Shown here one piece after another: positions 18,238 through 26,558 of a stretch of 64,000 nt of DNA (its first letter is position 1; every line of letters starts with the position of its first letter). The stretch is from Candidatus Gastranaerophilales bacterium. GTDB taxonomy: Bacteria; Cyanobacteriota; Vampirovibrionia; Gastranaerophilales; Gastranaerophilaceae. The notes below the pieces were generated by a model that saw only the letters and a program-made list of their open reading frames with translations, did not search any database and was not told the DNA's origin. Position numbers and translations under genes: made by a program. The stretch spans positions 124,001-188,000 of the forward strand of contig CALVED010000003.1 in the NCBI GenBank assembly GCA_944326485.1, read 5' to 3'.

Positions 18238-20658
18238 TTATTTATCTGTTGGAATTCGCATAGCATAAAAAGAACGAACAACAAATATTATTGCAATTAT
18301 AAATAAGATAATTCCTACAATTGGAGCAACTTCTTTAAATGTTGGAGCTATTGCAATTTCCATTGCTAATAAACCAAACAAAGTTGTAAATTTAATAATA
18401 GGATTCATTGCAACAGATGAAGTATCTTTAAATGGATCACCAACCGTATCTCCTACAACAGTTGCATCATGAAGAGGAGTACCTTTTTCATTTAAATCAA
18501 CCTCAACAATTTTTTTAGCATTATCCCAACATCCCCCTGCATTTGCCATAAATACAGCCTGGAATAAACCAAAAATTGCAATACCTATTAAATAACTTAC
18601 AAAGAAAGATACAGGATTAACATTATATTTCATAGGAGCGGACAAACAAGCAAAGGCTAAAGCAAAAGCAAATAATGCAATAAATATATTTAACATACCT
18701 TTTTGAGCATATTCTGTACAAATTTTTACTACTTCTTTTGAATTATCAACGTTAGCTTTTTTATCATCACAATCACCTAGCTTTATATTTTTTGAAATAT
18801 ATTCGACTGCTCTATAAGCTCCTGTAGTAACAGCCTGCATAGATGCTCCCGAAAACCAATATATTACAGCTCCACCCATTAATAGACCTAAAACAGTATA
18901 TGGATTTAATAAGTTTAAAATAGCTTCCGGCATAATACCTAAAGTTTCTTTTATAACTAATATTAATGAAAATATCATTGTAGTTGCACCTACAACAGCA
19001 GTTCCAATTAAAACAGGTTTTGATGTTGCTTTAAAAGTATTTCCTGCACCATCATTTTGCTCTAAATATTTTTTTGCCGTTTCAAAATTTGGGTCAAAAC
19101 CAAACTCATCTTTTATTTCATTAGAAATATTTGGTATTTCTTCAATCAGAGATAATTCGTATACTGATTGTGCATTATCAGTAACGGGGCCATAGCTGTC
19201 TACAGCAATTGTAACAGGTCCCATACCCAAAAATCCGAATGCTACAAGACCAAATGCAAATACAGATGAATATATCATTATCTCCGGCGATATATGAACA
19301 CTTGCAAAATATGAAATTGTCATTAAAACAACAATAACAAGTCCAATCCAAAAACCTGAAAAATTACCTGATACAATACCAGAAAGTATTGTTAAAGAAG
19401 CACCACCTTCTTTTGAAGCAGTAACAACTTCACTTGTATGCTTTGCTTTCGGGCTTGTAAATACCTTTGTAAATTCAGGAATTAAAGCTGCACCCAATGT
19501 ACCACAGCTTATTATTATTGATAATGTTAACCATAATTTATTTGGCATATCACCAATTAAATAATGACTTACACAGAATGTCATAACAATTGATAATACT
19601 GATGTTAACCAAACTAAATTAGTCAAAGGTGCTTCAAAATCAAACTCTTGTTTATTTTTAAACAAAATATTATTTAATATTCCATTTATTCCATAAGCAA
19701 CAACAGATGTTATTATCATTAAATATCTCATTACAAATATCCAAGTTAATAATTGTATTTGATATTCAGGGAATACACCCAAAAGAATAAAACTAACAAG
19801 AGCAACACCAGTAACTCCATATGTTTCAAAGCCATCTGCAGTAGGTCCTATTGAATCACCTGCATTATCTCCTGTACAATCAGCTATTACACCAGGATTT
19901 CTAGGATCATCTTCTTTTATACCGAATTGTATCTTCATCAAATCCGAACCAATATCAGCAATTTTTGTAAAGATACCGCCTGCAACCCTTAATGCTGAAG
20001 CACCTAGTGATTCACCTATAGCAAAACCTATAAAACAAGCTCCTGCCAAGTGTCCTGGAACAAATAATAATATAAATAACATTACAATTAACTCAACGCT
20101 AACAAGCAATACACCAATGCTCATGCCGGCTTTTAGCGGAATATTCAATATATCCAATGGTTTATTTTTTAATGCAGTAAATGAAGTTCTTGCATTAGCT
20201 AAAGTATTCATTCTAATACCGAACCAGGCAACACCATAAGAGCCCAGTATACCAATAACAGATGCCGCTAAAATTATAATAACATTTTTTATACTCATTT
20301 CCTGTAAAAATCCGAAATAAAATGCAATACATATTGCAATTAAAATTTCTAATACAATTAAAAATTTACCTTGTTGTATTAAATAGGTTTTACAAGTTTC
20401 AAAGATTGTATTTCCGATTTCAATCATGCATTTATGAGCTTTTATTGATTTAATTTGTCCATAAGCAATAAGTCCCCATATTAAACCTAAAACCGAAACT
20501 ATAATTCCAGCAACAAGAAGATTGAAATTATTTCCATCTATTTTGGGAACAATAAGATTTGCTTCTCCTGCCATTGCAGGCATACTCACCAAAAATATCG
20601 CAACTAATGCTGCATAAATTTTTGAAATTGAGTTTTGACATTTTTTAAAAAATGACAT
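18238..20658 (-). CDS. hppA: Membrane-bound ion-pumping pyrophosphatase
   Basis: Couples pyrophosphate hydrolysis to H+ and/or Na+ export. It has 806 residues and about 16 transmembrane helices. The catalytic segment reads E-D-D-P-R-N-P-G-V-I-A-D-C-T-G-D-N-A-G-D, then G-P-T-A-D-G-F-E-T-Y, and the C-terminal half has V-V-G-D-T-V-G-D-P-F-K-D-T-S. These are the M-PPase hallmarks, but with C-T-G and A-G in place of the usual N-V-G-D-N-V-G-D. At the position that separates K+-dependent (G-N-T-T-A-A) from K+-independent forms this protein reads G-N-T-F-K-A; the Lys suggests K+ independence. Ion specificity is not assigned. The ATG is preceded by AAAGGAG. Confidence 0.92.
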   Translation of the reverse strand: MSFFKKCQNSISKIYAALVAIFLVSMPAMAGEANLIVPKIDGNNFNLLVAGIIVSVLGLIWGLIAYGQIKSIKAHKCMIEIGNTIFETCKTYLIQQGKFLIVLEILIAICIAFYFGFLQEMSIKNVIIILAASVIGILGSYGVAWFGIRMNTLANARTSFTALKNKPLDILNIPLKAGMSIGVLLVSVELIVMLFILLFVPGHLAGACFIGFAIGESLGASALRVAGGIFTKIADIGSDLMKIQFGIKEDDPRNPGVIADCTGDNAGDSIGPTADGFETYGVTGVALVSFILLGVFPEYQIQLLTWIFVMRYLMIITSVVAYGINGILNNILFKNKQEFDFEAPLTNLVWLTSVLSIVMTFCVSHYLIGDMPNKLWLTLSIIISCGTLGAALIPEFTKVFTSPKAKHTSEVVTASKEGGASLTILSGIVSGNFSGFWIGLVIVVLMTISYFASVHISPEIMIYSSVFAFGLVAFGFLGMGPVTIAVDSYGPVTDNAQSVYELSLIEEIPNISNEIKDEFGFDPNFETAKKYLEQNDGAGNTFKATSKPVLIGTAVVGATTMIFSLILVIKETLGIMPEAILNLLNPYTVLGLLMGGAVIYWFSGASMQAVTTGAYRAVEYISKNIKLGDCDDKKANVDNSKEVVKICTEYAQKGMLNIFIALFAFALAFACLSAPMKYNVNPVSFFVSYLIGIAIFGLFQAVFMANAGGCWDNAKKIVEVDLNEKGTPLHDATVVGDTVGDPFKDTSSVAMNPIIKFTTLFGLLAMEIAIAPTFKEVAPIVGIILFIIAIIFVVRSFYAMRIPTDK

Positions 20659-20762
20659 TTGACTCTCCTTTTTCTATCAATTACAAAAGTCTATTATATA
20701 GTATTATTTAATTTTTAACTACTAATTAAGAAATATATACAAATCTATAATTATATATTTCT

Positions 20763-21137
20763 TTATTCTGCAAAAATATCTAAGCCAATAGCTTGTTTTA
20801 ATGTTTTTTTAACTTCACTAGACCAATCTATACCTTCAATTATTTCACCTTCATGTTCAGATACCGTTTTAATAATATTATCTTTAACTTGTGGATACTT
20901 TCTTATAAATTCACTCAATGGTATTGAACTTCTTAAACCATTCCAACTTCTTTTTACAACCAGGTAATTGGAATATTCATTCTTACCTCCTAATGATACA
21001 GGTATAATATGTTCAATAGTTTTTGTATCATGCTGTTCAAATTTTTCTGCAGAATATGTACAAGTCTTAAATTTTTTTTTAAAAGTCTTTTTAGAAGAAA
21101 ATGGACAATTATATAAACTAATAGATTTTATATTCAT
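20763..21137 (-). CDS. Small HNH-like protein
   Basis: 124 residues. The segment E-H-I-I-P-V-S-L-G-G-x-N-x-x-x-N, followed by a downstream Asn, resembles the beta-beta-alpha metal core of HNH nucleases (His-His/Asn), and I see no other domain. The usual Cys pairs are absent, so it may be degenerate or a non-nuclease relative. The N-terminus (F-S-S-K-K-T-F-K-K-K-F) is basic and resembles the clade-specific leaders elsewhere in the window. AGGAG lies 11 nt before the ATG. It stands alone between hppA and a secreted-protein gene. Function unknown. Confidence 0.5.
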   Translation of the reverse strand: MNIKSISLYNCPFSSKKTFKKKFKTCTYSAEKFEQHDTKTIEHIIPVSLGGKNEYSNYLVVKRSWNGLRSSIPLSEFIRKYPQVKDNIIKTVSEHEGEIIEGIDWSSEVKKTLKQAIGLDIFAE

Positions 21138-21189
21138 AAATATATGTACTCCTATTTGAATAAGGAATCTAAATATATTTTTTGTTAAT

Positions 21190-21858
21190 TTAAAATCTAA
21201 ATTTTGTAGAAAAATTTAACTGTGACTTTGCTGGTAAATTATCAGTAGAATATGTTTGACCAGCACCTAAGTTTAAGTCCATTCTTTCATCTTTAAATGG
21301 TTTTAAAGATAAAACTACTTCATTCTTTTTTTGTCTATTTTGTAAATTATCAGAATACACATTTTTTATGGATACATGATTATTTAATTTTAATTCAGGA
21401 GCAAAAGAAACAGTTCCTGAATTATTAGATTTTAAATCTAACTTATTTGGACTATACGCTGATGTAAAAGAAAATCTATCTTTCTTATATTTAGAATAAA
21501 CAGATAAAGAATCACTCCACTCACCTGACGATGCTGTTGTTTTATATGTTGCGCCAAATAAAGTGTTCTTATTTAAATCTTTCTCTAAAGACTTTGAATA
21601 TGATTTCTTTTGAGGTAATTGTCTATTTACATCTTGATATAATAACTTATCATAGTTTCTTGCCATAGGTGCATCTTTTATACTTATATGATTATAATTG
21701 ACTGTTCCTTTCTTAATATCATCAGACGAAGAAGCATTAATATTATGTGAATCATCTAGATTTAAAAAAACAGCATTTGAATCATCTACATAATATCCAT
21801 GAACTTGCAGCGTAATTCCAAATATACAAAATAGTAATAATAAACATAGTTTCTTCAT
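21190..21858 (-). CDS. Secreted protein, possible outer-membrane beta-barrel
   Basis: 222 residues from the ATG at 21858; the longer frame overlaps the upstream regulator and lacks a better start. A clear signal peptide, M-K-K-L then a hydrophobic run ending near V-H-G (about residue 20), is followed by a polar linker and then, from about residue 100, alternating strands rich in Ser/Asn/Lys. The sequence ends in K-F-R-F, and a C-terminal Phe is typical of outer-membrane barrels. It follows the response regulator by 16 nt and is likely co-transcribed with it. No family recognised; the barrel assignment is an inference from composition. Confidence 0.55.
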   Translation of the reverse strand: MKKLCLLLLFCIFGITLQVHGYYVDDSNAVFLNLDDSHNINASSSDDIKKGTVNYNHISIKDAPMARNYDKLLYQDVNRQLPQKKSYSKSLEKDLNKNTLFGATYKTTASSGEWSDSLSVYSKYKKDRFSFTSAYSPNKLDLKSNNSGTVSFAPELKLNNHVSIKNVYSDNLQNRQKKNEVVLSLKPFKDERMDLNLGAGQTYSTDNLPAKSQLNFSTKFRF

Positions 21859-21874
21859 ATTCACATTATATCTT

Positions 21875-22594
21875 TTATTTTGTCTTTTCAGAAACACCTT
21901 CAGGAATTAAACGGTATCCACCGCCATATATTGTTTCAATATATTTTTTACCATTTGAAATTTTATCAATTTTTGTTCTTATATGTCGCATATGAACTCT
22001 AATAGTTTCCACAGCATCATCTGAAGAATATCCCCAAACATCATTTAATATTTTTGCACTCGAAACCATATTCCCATAATTTTGCATTAATAAATTAACA
22101 ATATCAAATTCAATTGGTGTAACTTTTGCTATTTTTCCATTAATTTCAATTGAATATGTTTCCGGAATTAATGTTATATCTCCTTTTGTAAGAACTTCTT
22201 TTTCAACAAAAGATTTTGGAATATTATTAGAACGTTTTAATAAAGCTTTAATACGAACTAAAAGTTCTTCCATTTCAAAAGGTTTTACCAAATAGTCATC
22301 AACACCAATATTAAAACCTTGAACTTTATTTTGAAGCATATTTAATGCAGTAAGCATAATAATAGGAATATCTTTTGTAGATGCATTTTCTCTTAATCTT
22401 TTTGCTACAGTATACCCATCAACTTCAGGCATCATTACATCTAAAACAATTAGATCAGGTAATTCTTGTTTTGCAAGAGCAAATCCTTTATTACCGTCAA
22501 AAGCTGTTATAACATTATAATATGCTAATTCTAAATTAACTTTAATTAATTCATTTATTGCCTGATCATCATCAATTACTAATATTTTAACCAT
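21875..22594 (-). CDS. OmpR/PhoB-family response regulator
   Basis: 239 residues. The receiver domain (1-120) has the acidic triad D-D-D at 8-10, the phospho-acceptor in V-L-D-V-M-M-P, the switch Thr in M-L-T-A and Lys in L-V-K-P-F. The winged-helix domain (about 135-235) has V-T-P-I-E-F, V-W-G-Y, V-E-T-I-R-V-H-M-R-H-I-R and a wing I-Y-G-G-G-Y-R-L. No kinase gene is adjacent; the nearest is at 48.9-50.6 kb. Its start overlaps the upstream glycosyltransferase by 8 nt, and the downstream secreted protein is 16 nt away, so the three form one transcript. Confidence 0.93.
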   Translation of the reverse strand: MVKILVIDDDQAINELIKVNLELAYYNVITAFDGNKGFALAKQELPDLIVLDVMMPEVDGYTVAKRLRENASTKDIPIIMLTALNMLQNKVQGFNIGVDDYLVKPFEMEELLVRIKALLKRSNNIPKSFVEKEVLTKGDITLIPETYSIEINGKIAKVTPIEFDIVNLLMQNYGNMVSSAKILNDVWGYSSDDAVETIRVHMRHIRTKIDKISNGKKYIETIYGGGYRLIPEGVSEKTK

Positions 22595-23516
22595 ATATTA
22601 CCTTCAACATTATTTTTAGTCTATCATAAAAAGAATGATTACTTACAACATTTTTCTTTCCCTTAGCTATAATCAGTTGAGCTAAATTAGTATTAGTTAA
22701 ATAAAATCTAATTTTATCAATTAACTCAAAGTCAGTACTATAAGTTTCAATTTCTTTACCATTTTCAAAATTTTTAACTAAAATATCACTATAAGGAGCT
22801 ATTAAAAAACCGCCAGAAGCTAATATTTCAAAACATCTATAGTTTATTTTTTTATTTTTATTACTTAACATATCTATATTCACTTTAGAGTGAGAATATA
22901 TATATGATAATTCCTTTTGATTTTCTACATACCCTCTATAAGATTCTCTATATAAATCAATATATTTTGAATCTAAAAAATTATTTTTATAAATTTCGTC
23001 TACACTTTTATAAAAATCATAAGAACGACAAAAAATATTTATTATTCCAAAGTTATAAACAATTTTAGATAATAACTGTTCTCTATTTAAATAAGCAGGG
23101 TTACCTGCAAAAGTTATTAAATACTTATATCCAGTAAATTTTCTTTTATAGTCTTGTGCTTGAACTGCAGGAATTATACTGTATTTTTTCTTTTTATTCT
23201 CATATGAAAAACAATATGAGTTATTTCTATTTCTAAGTTTTGAAGGAATATCTTCTATATCTTCAGCATAATTTATAATTTTTGTTTTCTCACATTTTAT
23301 ACTTTCAAAAAAAGAAATTAATTCGTTAACTTGTTTAACATCACTCCAAAAAATAAAAATGATTTCAGGAGATATCCTATTAATTTCATTTATATTTAAA
23401 TCATAAATTTTTTTCTCAAAAACAAAATATGATAAATCCCGAAATGCAGAAGAAAAACCTTTTGAAATATACTTACTTTTGTTATTATCAGGTATTATTA
23501 CAAGAACTTTATCCAT
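22587..23516 (-). CDS. CgeB-like glycosyltransferase
   Basis: 309 residues. The C-terminal third, with Y-R-C-F-E-I-L-A-S-G-G-F-L-I-A-P near residue 225 and a run of helices ending in S-F-Y-D-R-L, matches the GT-B donor-binding domain of CgeB/spore-maturation-type transferases. The N-terminal half is a divergent Rossmann-like domain (D-K-V-L-V-I-I-P-D). The sugar and acceptor are unknown. It starts the operon with the response regulator and secreted protein. There is no Shine-Dalgarno; TACAAT lies 6 nt before the ATG, a leaderless arrangement. Confidence 0.72.
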   Translation of the reverse strand: MDKVLVIIPDNNKSKYISKGFSSAFRDLSYFVFEKKIYDLNINEINRISPEIIFIFWSDVKQVNELISFFESIKCEKTKIINYAEDIEDIPSKLRNRNNSYCFSYENKKKKYSIIPAVQAQDYKRKFTGYKYLITFAGNPAYLNREQLLSKIVYNFGIINIFCRSYDFYKSVDEIYKNNFLDSKYIDLYRESYRGYVENQKELSYIYSHSKVNIDMLSNKNKKINYRCFEILASGGFLIAPYSDILVKNFENGKEIETYSTDFELIDKIRFYLTNTNLAQLIIAKGKKNVVSNHSFYDRLKIMLKVIYG

Positions 23517-23522
23517 TCTTAT

Positions 23523-23528
23523 ATTGTA
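23523..23528 (-). promoter_or_regulatory. Candidate -10 box of the glycosyltransferase/regulator operon
   Basis: TACAAT on the minus strand ends 6 nt before the ATG at 23516, with no ribosome binding site between. It supports a leaderless transcript. Confidence 0.35.
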
Positions 23529-23560
23529 TCAGTATTTAATTATAAATAAAAGAAAATTTA

Positions 23561-24430
23561 TTATTTCGCATTTTTCTCATAACTCAAAGGTTTACCAAAT
23601 AGCATACGACCCAGCCCCATTCTCTTTTTTAATGTATTTTTTACACCTTCTGTAATCTCATCAACATTTTTAATTGTCATTTGAGTTTGACATAATACTG
23701 AATTGACAATAGGTAAGGTTGTTTTATCTATTTGATTTGTAATTTCATTAAGATTTGATGTAATTTCTTTTATATTTTCTGTTGTATCTTTTATATTGCC
23801 AACTGAAGATGAAACTGTATTACTATCTAAAGAATCGCTTAAATTATCTGAAATTTTTTCTAAATTAGTAGTAGTATTTGAAAGATTTTTAGCTGCAATT
23901 TTAATATCAGGAGAACAATCAGCAATAATTCCTTTTATTTCAACAAAAATATCACTTAAATTTTTAACAGCAGTATTTGCACTTTCTATTAAATTAGTCG
24001 CATCATCAACAATAACATCAATATCATCACCACTGAATTTTTCATCTAACAATGAATTAATATCTTTTGTTATAATTCCTTTAACCTGATCATTATTCTT
24101 TAACTTAATTAATGAAGGATCATCAGGATACAATATACTAACATAGCCATTTGACTTCTTTTTATTAATTCTAACAGTTATATTTGACGGAAAATTAACT
24201 TTACTTGCTTTTAACTTTAATTTTAAGTAAGTATTTATATAATCCTTATCCGGATATATTTTTGTAGTTCTACCGACCTTGAAACCTTTATAATAAACAT
24301 TCATTTGCTTTTCAAAAGGTTCAAGTTCATCAAACTTTACTATTATATTTATAAATGCAAAACGGTTATACAAGAATATAATAGAAAATACTATAAAGAT
24401 TATAATTAATACTATATATATTTTTTTCAT
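23561..24430 (-). CDS. MlaD/MCE-domain lipid-transport protein
   Basis: 289 residues. A single N-terminal membrane helix (about 4-22) is followed by an MCE domain (about 30-125: Y-Y-K-G-F-K-V-G-R near 48-56, G-Y-V-S-I-L-Y near 95). Then comes a long helical region in which N-I-x-x-T-T/N-L-x-x-I repeats recur. MCE proteins form hexameric rings that carry phospholipids between inner and outer membranes, so this implies a diderm envelope. The ATPase and permease partners (MlaF, MlaE) are not in the window. The ATG lacks a Shine-Dalgarno; TATTAT lies 8 nt upstream. Confidence 0.85.
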   Translation of the reverse strand: MKKIYIVLIIIFIVFSIIFLYNRFAFINIIVKFDELEPFEKQMNVYYKGFKVGRTTKIYPDKDYINTYLKLKLKASKVNFPSNITVRINKKKSNGYVSILYPDDPSLIKLKNNDQVKGIITKDINSLLDEKFSGDDIDVIVDDATNLIESANTAVKNLSDIFVEIKGIIADCSPDIKIAAKNLSNTTTNLEKISDNLSDSLDSNTVSSSVGNIKDTTENIKEITSNLNEITNQIDKTTLPIVNSVLCQTQMTIKNVDEITEGVKNTLKKRMGLGRMLFGKPLSYEKNAK

Positions 24431-24486
24431 ACTTATATATAATAAAAATCAAATAAATTTTACTATAACCCAATCAGCTAAACTAA

Positions 24487-25332
24487 CTACCTATTTATTT
24501 TATTTAATTTAAATTTAACAAGATAATTAACAAAAACTAATGGCAATCTTGAAACAAAATCAGCAAGATAAGATAAAAAGCCTACATTATAAGATAATTT
24601 TGGATTTTTAGAATTAATTATTTTTACAACTGTATTAACAACAAAAGAAGAATCAATGCCCTTCATATTGTTTTCAAGTGCATTTTTTTCTAAATAAAGC
24701 ATCTCTTTTTTATACTTAATTAAGTCTTTTTCATTTAATTCAGAAAATAACTCTTTTGTTTTATCAACTGATTTCTTCCATATTGGAGTACAAATAGCAG
24801 CAGGCTTAACTGAAACAACTTTTATATTATCTTTATTTTCAATTAATAATGAGTTAAATAATATATCCAAAGCTCTTTTAGATGCACAATATGCAGATAT
24901 AAAAGGGAATATGCCTGTCGATGCCATTGAACTAACATTAATAATTAATCCATTTTTTAAAAATGGAAGAAATTTTTGAGCAACTGCAACTGCTCCAAAT
25001 GTATTAACATCGAATTGTTCTTTTAATCTTTTTACACTTAAAAATTCAATAGGACCTGCAACTACAATACCCGCATTATTTATTAGTACATCAATTTTAT
25101 CAGTATGCTTAATTATGAACCAAAAAGCTTTATCAATACTTGATTGATTTGTTACATCAATATAGACCCCTGTTATATTTTCATTAAGTGATTCTATTTC
25201 ATTTTTGTCAATTTTTCTTCTTACACCAGCAAAAACTTTATTTCCATCTTTCGCAAGCTTAATTGCAACTTCTCTACCAATACCTGAAGATGCACCTGTA
25301 ATAAAAATTACCTTTGATTTTTTATTTTTCAT
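24487..25332 (-). CDS. Short-chain dehydrogenase/reductase
   Basis: Classical SDR fold with 281 residues. T-G-A-S-S-G-I-G at 12-19 is the NAD(P) loop, N-N-A-G lies near residue 88, a catalytic Ser is in N-V-S-S-M-A-S, and Y-C-A-S-K gives the Tyr-x-x-x-Lys pair. The C-terminal extension is hydrophobic and basic, suggesting membrane association and possibly a lipid substrate. Substrate unknown. Its start codon is only 42 bp from the divergent yraN start, and no Shine-Dalgarno precedes it, so both leaders must be very short. Confidence 0.85.
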   Translation of the reverse strand: MKNKKSKVIFITGASSGIGREVAIKLAKDGNKVFAGVRRKIDKNEIESLNENITGVYIDVTNQSSIDKAFWFIIKHTDKIDVLINNAGIVVAGPIEFLSVKRLKEQFDVNTFGAVAVAQKFLPFLKNGLIINVSSMASTGIFPFISAYCASKRALDILFNSLLIENKDNIKVVSVKPAAICTPIWKKSVDKTKELFSELNEKDLIKYKKEMLYLEKNALENNMKGIDSSFVVNTVVKIINSKNPKLSYNVGFLSYLADFVSRLPLVFVNYLVKFKLNKINR

Positions 25333-25359
25333 AACAAATAATTATTTAACACAAAACTT

Positions 25360-25368
25360 TGATATAAT
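25360..25368 (+). promoter_or_regulatory. Extended -10 promoter of yraN (leaderless start)
   Basis: TGATATAAT is a perfect extended -10 element (TG-n-TATAAT). It ends 6 nt before the yraN ATG, which places the expected +1 on the start codon itself. No ribosome binding site fits in the gap. Confidence 0.55.
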
Positions 25369-25374
25369 CAAATT

Positions 25375-25737
25375 ATGTTTAACAACAATATTGAAATTGG
25401 GAAAAAAGGTGAAGAAATTGCCAAGAATTATTTCATAAATCTTGGCTATAAAATTATTGATACAAATTGGCATTATTCAAAAAATGCAGAAATAGATATT
25501 ATTGCTCTAGATAAAGATTGTATTATTTTTGCTGAAGTTAAAACAAGAACTAACTTAAATTATGGTCATCCTTTTGAAGCTATAGATTACAAAAAATTAG
25601 AGAAAATACATAAAGCAATATTAGGCTATTTATCTAATGCAAAGCAAAAATACAAAAATTACAGAATTGACGGCATTGCAATAATTGGATTAAATAATCC
25701 TAAAATAGAACATTTAAAAAATATTGGACAATATTAA
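25375..25737 (+). CDS. yraN: YraN/UPF0102 family endonuclease-like protein
   Basis: 120 residues. G-K-K-G-E-E-I-A near the start, then A-E-I-D-I-I-A and F-A-E-V-K-T-R give the Glu/Asp/Glu-x-Lys metal site of the restriction-endonuclease-like fold typical of YraN. The physiological role of YraN is not settled; it is often placed near rnhB or the ribosomal/signal peptidase cluster. It is divergent from the SDR and its stop overlaps the surE stop region by 4 nt (convergent). The start is fixed by the conserved distance to G-x-x-G-E-x-x-A. Confidence 0.88.
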   Translation: MFNNNIEIGKKGEEIAKNYFINLGYKIIDTNWHYSKNAEIDIIALDKDCIIFAEVKTRTNLNYGHPFEAIDYKKLEKIHKAILGYLSNAKQKYKNYRIDGIAIIGLNNPKIEHLKNIGQY

Positions 25738-26525
25738 GACCAATCACAAATACCTGAATTACATAATGCTTTTTCAAGTTCTGGAATAACAGAGTCTAAG
25801 GTCATTTCAAAAGTAATAGGCGTAACTGATACTTTATTCCATCTTAAAGCATTAATATCAGAGTCGTCATTATCACAATGTTTAATAAGTTCACCCGCCA
25901 TCCAATAATAAACTTTTCCTCTAGGGTCGACTCTTTTATCATACTCATCAGTAAACATTTTACCGCCAAGACGCGTTATTGCGACTCCAGCCAAATCTTC
26001 CGGCATTAATCCTGGAACATTTACATTTAATATTGTTTTTTTAGGAAAATTAAAATCTTTTATCTTATGTACAAATTTTGACATAAATATAGCGACATTT
26101 TTAAATAGCTCCGGTTCTGAAGACATACTGGCAAGTGACACGGCTATGCTGGGATATCCCATCATAGCACCTTCCATAGCACAACTTACAGTACCAGAGT
26201 ATAAAATATCAGAACCCAAATTAGGTCCGTGGTTAATTCCTGAAATTATTAAATCAGGCTTCTCATTATCATTTAAAATAGCATTAATACCTATTTTTAC
26301 ACAATCTCCAGGGGTTCCGCTTGTTATCCATATTCTTTTTGCACCAAATCTTGAATCTAATTCTTCAACACGAATCGGTGTATGAAGTGTCAATGAATGA
26401 CCTGCCGCACTTCTTTCTCTATCAGGAGCTATAACATAAACATCATGTTCTTTACTTAATTCAGTAGTTAAAGCCTTTATACCTTCAGCCATAACTCCAT
26501 CATCATTTGATAATAATATTTTCAT
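25734..26525 (-). CDS. surE: 5'/3'-nucleotidase SurE
   Basis: 263 residues. M-K-I-L-L-S-N-D-D-G opens the protein, with the catalytic Asp pair at 8-9; A-P-D-R-E-R-S-A-A-G-H-S-L and S-G-I-N-H-G-P-N follow, all diagnostic of SurE. It removes phosphate from nucleoside monophosphates and is linked to stress survival in other bacteria. The ATG is preceded by GGGG at the right distance. It is downstream of aroB on the same strand, separated by 33 nt, so it may be read from the aro operon. Confidence 0.95.
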   Translation of the reverse strand: MKILLSNDDGVMAEGIKALTTELSKEHDVYVIAPDRERSAAGHSLTLHTPIRVEELDSRFGAKRIWITSGTPGDCVKIGINAILNDNEKPDLIISGINHGPNLGSDILYSGTVSCAMEGAMMGYPSIAVSLASMSSEPELFKNVAIFMSKFVHKIKDFNFPKKTILNVNVPGLMPEDLAGVAITRLGGKMFTDEYDKRVDPRGKVYYWMAGELIKHCDNDDSDINALRWNKVSVTPITFEMTLDSVIPELEKALCNSGICDWS

Positions 26526-26558
26526 ATAAACCCCTTTTTTCTTATGACTATATATTTT

